A program made the translations under genes and the position numbers. 64,000 nt of DNA, taken from positions 750,169 through 814,168 of the forward strand of contig QAOA01006682.1 of NCBI GenBank assembly GCA_003255065.1, read 5' to 3'. This stretch comes from Cercis canadensis (lineage: Eukaryota; Streptophyta; Magnoliopsida; Fabales; Fabaceae). Under the pieces are notes generated by a model. It saw nothing but the letters and a program-made list of their open reading frames with translations. It did not search any database and was not told the DNA's origin. Below, one piece after another: positions 61,641 to 64,000 of this stretch (the first letter of the stretch is position 1; each line of letters opens with the position of its first letter).

Positions 61641-62643
61641 GGGTAAAAGATCTAGATGCTTTTAATTTTTGTCGGCTCTAGGGTGAAAGGTCTCGGTGCT
61701 TTTAAATTCTTGTTGGCTACCGGTTGAAAGATCATTGTGCTTTTAAATTCTATCGTCTCCCTAGTGAAAGATCTCATTGATTTTAAATTCTTGTCGTCTC
61801 CAGGGTGAAAGTCTCTATTCTTTTAAATTATTGTCTGCTCCTGGTTGAAAGTTCTCAATGCTTTTAAAATCTTGTCAGCTACCAGTTGAAAGATACATGT
61901 TTTTTTAAATTTTTGTCACTCCCTGTTGAAAGATCTTGGTGCCTTTAAATTCTTGTGCCACTAGCTTAAATATCTTAGTGCTTTTAAATTATGTCGGTTA
62001 CTGGTTGAAAGATCTTGGTGCTTTCAAATTCTTTTGTGCTCTTGGATGAAGGATCTCGGTGCCTTTAACTTTTGTCTTCTCCTGGGTGGAAGATCTTAGT
62101 GCCTTTTATTTCTGTCGTCTCCAGGGTGAAAATTCTCGATGCTTTTAAATATTGTCGGCTCCTGGGTGTAGGATCTCGGTGCTTTTGAATTCTCGTCATC
62201 TTCCGGGTGAAAGATCTCGGTGCTTTTAAATTCTTGTCGGCTCTTGGATGAAAGATCTCGGTGCTTTTAAAATCTTTCGACTCCCAGGTTAAAGATCTTG
62301 ATGCTTTAAAATTATATCAGCAACTGGATGAAAGATCTCAGTACTTTAAAATTATGTCTGCTCTGGGTGAAAGACCTCTGTGTTTTTAAATTCTGTCTGC
62401 ACCCGGGTTAAAGATCTCAGTGCTTTTAAATTTTGTCGGCTCCCAGTTGAAAGATCTTTATGCTTTTAAATTTTGTCGGCTCCTGAGTAAAAGATCTTGA
62501 TGATTTTAAATTTTGTTGGTTCCCAATTGAAAGATCTCAATGTTTTAAATTTTGTCGGCTCTCGAGTGTAAGATCTCGGTGCTTTTGAATTCCTGTCGTC
62601 TTCTGGGAGAAAGATCTCGGTGCTTTTGAATTCCTGTCAACTC

Positions 62644-63870
62644 CCGGGTGTAAGACCTTGGTGCTCTTGAATTCCTGTCGTCTTCCGGGTGAAAGATCTC
62701 GGTGCTTTTGAATTCTTTTCATCTTTTAGGTGAAAAATATCAATGATTTTAAATTCTTGTTGGCTACCGGGTGCAAGATCTCGGTGCTTTTAAATTCTTG
62801 TTTGCTACCGAGTGAAAGATCTCAGTATTTTTAAATTCTATTGGCACCCTAGTAAAAGATCTAGATGCTTTCAAAATTCTGTTAGCTCTCAGTTGAAAGA
62901 TTTTGGTGCTTTTAAAATCTTGTCGAAACTAGGGTGAAAGATCTTTGCGCTTTTAAATTCTTGTCGGCTCCCTAGTGAAACATCTCGATGCTATTAAATT
63001 CTTGTTGGCTACTGGGTGAAAGGTCTCAGGGATTTTAAATTCTTGTCGGCAATCGGGTGAAAGATCTATGAGCTTTTAAATTTTTGTCAGTTCCAGGTTG
63101 AATGATCTCGGTCCTTTTAAATTCTTGTTGGCTCCAGGGTGAAAGATCTCAGTGCTTTTAAATTATGTCAGTTACCGGTTGAAAGATCTTGGTGCTTTTA
63201 AATTCTTGTGAGCTCCTAGATGAAAGATCTCGGTGCCTTTAATTTCTGTCTTCTCCNCCGGGTGTAAGACCTTGGTGCTCTTGAATTCCTGTCGTCTTCC
63301 GGGTGAAAGATCTCAGTGCTTTTGAATTCTTTTCGTCTTTTAGGTGAAAAATATCAATGATTTTAAATTCTTGTTGGCTACCGGGTGCAAGATCTCAGTG
63401 CTTTTAAATTCTTGTTTGCTACTGAGTGAAAGATCTCAGTATTTTTAAATTCTATTGGCACCCTAGTAAAAGATCTAGATGCTTTCAAAATTCTGTTAGC
63501 TCCCGGTTGAAAGATTTTGGTGCTTTTAAAATCTTGTCGAAACTAGGGTGAAAGATCTTTGCGCTTTTAAATTCTTGTCAGCTCCCTAGTGAAACATCTC
63601 GATGCTATTAAATTCTTGTTGGCTACTGGGTGAAAGGTCTCAGGGATTTTAAATTCTTGTCGGCAATCGGGTGAAAGATCTATGAGCTTTTAAATTTTTG
63701 TCAGTTCCAGGTTGAATGATCTCGGTCCTTTTAAATTCTTGTTGACTCCAGGGTGAAAGATCTCAGTGCTTTTAAATTATGTCAGTTACCGGTTGAAAGA
63801 TCTTGGTGCTTTTAAATTCTTGTGAGCTCCTAGATGAAAGATCTCGGTGCCTTTAATTTCTGTCTTCTCC
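62644..63870 (+). repeat. 613-bp direct duplication around an N
   Basis: Bases 62644-63256 are repeated at 63258-63870, with the N at 63257 between. The two copies differ at only a handful of positions. This is the third such case in the window. Confidence 0.85.
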
Positions 63871-64000
63871 CTAGTGGAAGATCTCGGTGCCTTTAATTTT
63901 TGTCGTCTCCAGGGTGAAAGTTCTCGATGCTTTTAAATTCTTGTCGGCTCCTGGGCGAAAGATCTCAATGCTTTTTAAATTCTTATAGGCTCTTAGGTGT

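Larger units (their letters stand above)
57919..64000 (+). repeat. Satellite array block 8
   Basis: About 6.1 kb of satellite running out of the window. It contains an 893-bp higher-order repeat (58961-61640) and a duplication around the N at 63257. Near 62100-62700 many monomers carry GTCTTC or GTCGTCTTCC in place of GTCGGCTCCC, a local subtype. Confidence 0.95.

Noticed and set aside
4431-64000. A CENP-B box in the monomer
   Set aside because: The complement contains TTTCACCCGGGA, but the spacing and the required TTCG and CGGGA positions of the box do not fit.

Overview
The window is gene-free plant heterochromatin, most likely from a eudicot. About 46.8 kb of the 64 kb is one tandem satellite with a monomer of roughly 40-42 bp, always in the same orientation, so about 1,100-1,150 monomers. 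No host gene, RNA gene, rRNA, tRNA gene or CRISPR array can be supported. All recognisable coding sequence belongs to Ty3/gypsy LTR retrotransposons whose protein motifs and primer-binding site fit the plant Athila/Tat group. The species cannot be named from sequence alone.

Layout: 1-4430 is the 3' part of a retrotransposon on the + strand (end of gag, protease, a Cys-rich repeat region, a reverse-transcriptase scrap, a long 3' region, the 3' LTR). The satellite starts exactly at 4431 and runs to the end, broken by: a 550-bp palindromic Mutator-like MITE (25451-26000, 9-bp target duplication TAAATTCTA); a solo LTR on + (26675-27950, GCTCC); a solo LTR of another family (33676-35011, GCTAC); a full-length non-autonomous element on - (41721-48355, GTGCT); a second scrap of that element's LTR (48919-49228) made by an 873-bp duplication; a solo LTR (51708-53154, imperfect duplication TTGGG/TCGGG); and a solo LTR on - (56671-57918, GAACT).

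The satellite is organised at several scales. Monomer variants recur in blocks that define local higher-order repeats of about 570, 820-860, 676, 893 and about 2,700 bp in different parts of the array. Most monomer variation sits at three CpG sites and takes CG, TG, CA or TA states, as expected from deamination of methylated cytosine. Three single N characters (20195, 53539, 63257) each sit exactly between two near-identical copies of 213, 216 and 613 bp, which looks like unmerged contig ends rather than biology.

The most unusual coding observation is a cysteine motif, C-x2-C-x2-C-x5-C-x2-C followed by AEISAFL, found downstream of the protease in the first element and, without any protease or polymerase, in the full-length minus-strand element. 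It may mark a family of non-autonomous retrotransposons that kept this module while losing the enzymes.
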